Of a stretch of 6,726 nucleotides of DNA, positions 6,241-6,726 are shown piece after piece. Origin of the DNA: Candidatus Uhrbacteria bacterium. GTDB taxonomy: Bacteria; Patescibacteriota; Patescibacteriia; 2-12-FULL-60-25. Numbering within the stretch: position 1 is the stretch's first letter; every line of letters starts with the position of its first letter. Position numbers and translations under genes: made by a program. Location: the NCBI GenBank assembly GCA_016866635.1, contig VGLT01000048.1, positions 1-6,726 on the forward strand, written 5' to 3'. The notes under the pieces were generated by a model, which worked only from the letters and a program-made list of their open reading frames with translations, was not told where the DNA came from and ran no database searches.

Positions 6241-6657
6241 TCAATCGAAGAGCTCGAGAAGCAGAACGATTCGATCGGGATTGGGTTGACATTCAAAGGA
6301 CCAGCACAAGGAGTTCGAGACAGCGGACCCTTCATCAACTCGTTTCATCTGCTCGAGGTATCTCTGAGTGGCGATCTGAACCGCCTCCGCAAAAAACGCC
6401 AGCTGGGCACCTCTCTCCTGGCTATCCGTGCACGCACCTTCCTTTCTCATTCGCCCGAACTCGACGCCATCTTTCGAGATGGTCAGCTCGATCGGATGAT
6501 CTCCAAGACAGTCGAAGACGAACTGGTAGCGCACACGACGCTCCCCTCCGAACGCCTCCAGTTGGATCTCTCCCTGAACCCCCCTATCAGGATCATCAGG
6601 AATGGACCAGACATCGACACTCCCAAAAACAACAATCGCAGATCCGACAGATCGCAT
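6241..6657 (-). CDS. Hypothetical acidic soluble protein, 138 residues
   Basis: I do not recognise this protein. It is complete, has no membrane helix or convincing signal peptide, and is acidic (about 23 Asp/Glu against about 14 Lys/Arg). The N-terminal half looks like beta strands (IVVFGSVDVW, RYQFVFDCL, IELTISKDG). Residues about 84-106 (AQLAFFAEAVQIATQRYLEQMKR) look like an amphipathic helix, and the end is hydrophobic (IVLLLELFD). Three cysteines are visible (C50, C76, C118) plus C122, without a clear metal motif. Support for the gene: AGGAGG five bases before the ATG at 6657, a candidate promoter upstream and a strong terminator after the TGA. The competing plus-strand frame at 6286-6681 lacks these signals. 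GC content is about 54% by count, above sampled dus sequence (about 48%), which may hint at a different origin or merely different protein composition. Confidence 0.78.
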   Translation of the reverse strand: MRSVGSAIVVFGSVDVWSIPDDPDRGVQGEIQLEAFGGERRVRYQFVFDCLGDHPIELTISKDGVEFGRMRKEGACTDSQERGAQLAFFAEAVQIATQRYLEQMKRVDEGSAVSNSLCWSFECQPNPDRIVLLLELFD

Positions 6658-6719
6658 CTGGCCCTCCTTTCATTTGATTGAGCCACCTGTATTAAGCCAG
6701 AATATGTTATATAAATCAA
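6658..6719 (-). promoter_or_regulatory. Promoter and strong ribosome-binding site of the 138-residue hypothetical gene
   Basis: On the minus strand AAAGGAGG ends five bases before the ATG, a near-perfect Shine-Dalgarno sequence (core at 6668-6663). Further upstream TTGATT (6719-6714) and TTAATA (6695-6690) are separated by 18 bases and resemble -35 and -10 elements. The transcript would begin near 6683 with a leader of about 25 bases. The surrounding bases are AT-rich, as promoters often are. The ribosome-binding site is secure; the promoter is a reasonable guess. Confidence 0.55.
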
Positions 6720-6726
6720 CCTCAAT

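Noticed and set aside
6286..6681. Plus-strand open frame of 131 codons opposite the hypothetical gene
   Set aside because: It has no ribosome-binding site, runs through the promoter of the minus-strand gene, and is best explained as a shadow of the minus-strand frame that has all the expression signals.

Overview
The window holds two divergently transcribed blocks of an ordinary bacterial chromosome plus one convergent gene of unknown function. No transposase, integrase, CRISPR array, tRNA or rRNA was recognised. Coding density is very high and intergenic gaps are 6 to about 70 bases. The phylum cannot be fixed from this sequence. Short spacers, many coupled starts, a compact primase and a lysine-rich sigma factor would suit a small streamlined genome, for example a Patescibacteria (CPR) lineage, but that is only a tentative inference.

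On the minus strand, from about 5179 down to the left edge, lies an apparent operon: a small two-helix membrane protein of unknown function, uvrB (excision-repair helicase), dnaG (replicative primase) and rpoD (primary sigma factor, whose C-terminal half lies beyond the left edge). The gaps are 6, 13 and 15 bases. The dnaG-rpoD pair is the core of the classical macromolecular synthesis operon, which in E. coli is rpsU-dnaG-rpoD. Here uvrB and a membrane protein stand in the upstream position. The uvrB ribosome-binding site overlaps the stop codon of the gene before it, dnaG has no visible ribosome-binding site, and the rpoD site sits in a small hairpin made with the end of dnaG. Together these suggest strong translational coupling.

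On the plus strand, from about 5219 to 6172, is a tRNA-dihydrouridine synthase (Dus) gene. It diverges from the operon across a gap of about 39 bases that carries a TATA core readable on both strands. Its start codon is uncertain (TTG at 5183 or GTG at 5219), and neither candidate has a ribosome-binding site.

At the right edge a minus-strand gene of 138 codons (6241-6657) converges on dus. It has a textbook ribosome-binding site, a plausible promoter and a strong intrinsic terminator whose U-tract overlaps the dus stop codon. It is GC-richer than dus (about 54% by hand count, against about 48% in a sampled part of dus) and I could not assign it to a family.

I see no convincing novel defence or mobile system. 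The most interesting points are the uvrB-dnaG-rpoD arrangement, the out-of-frame 14-base tandem duplication in the dnaG linker, the symmetric divergent promoter with a possibly leaderless dus, and the two uncharacterised small proteins.
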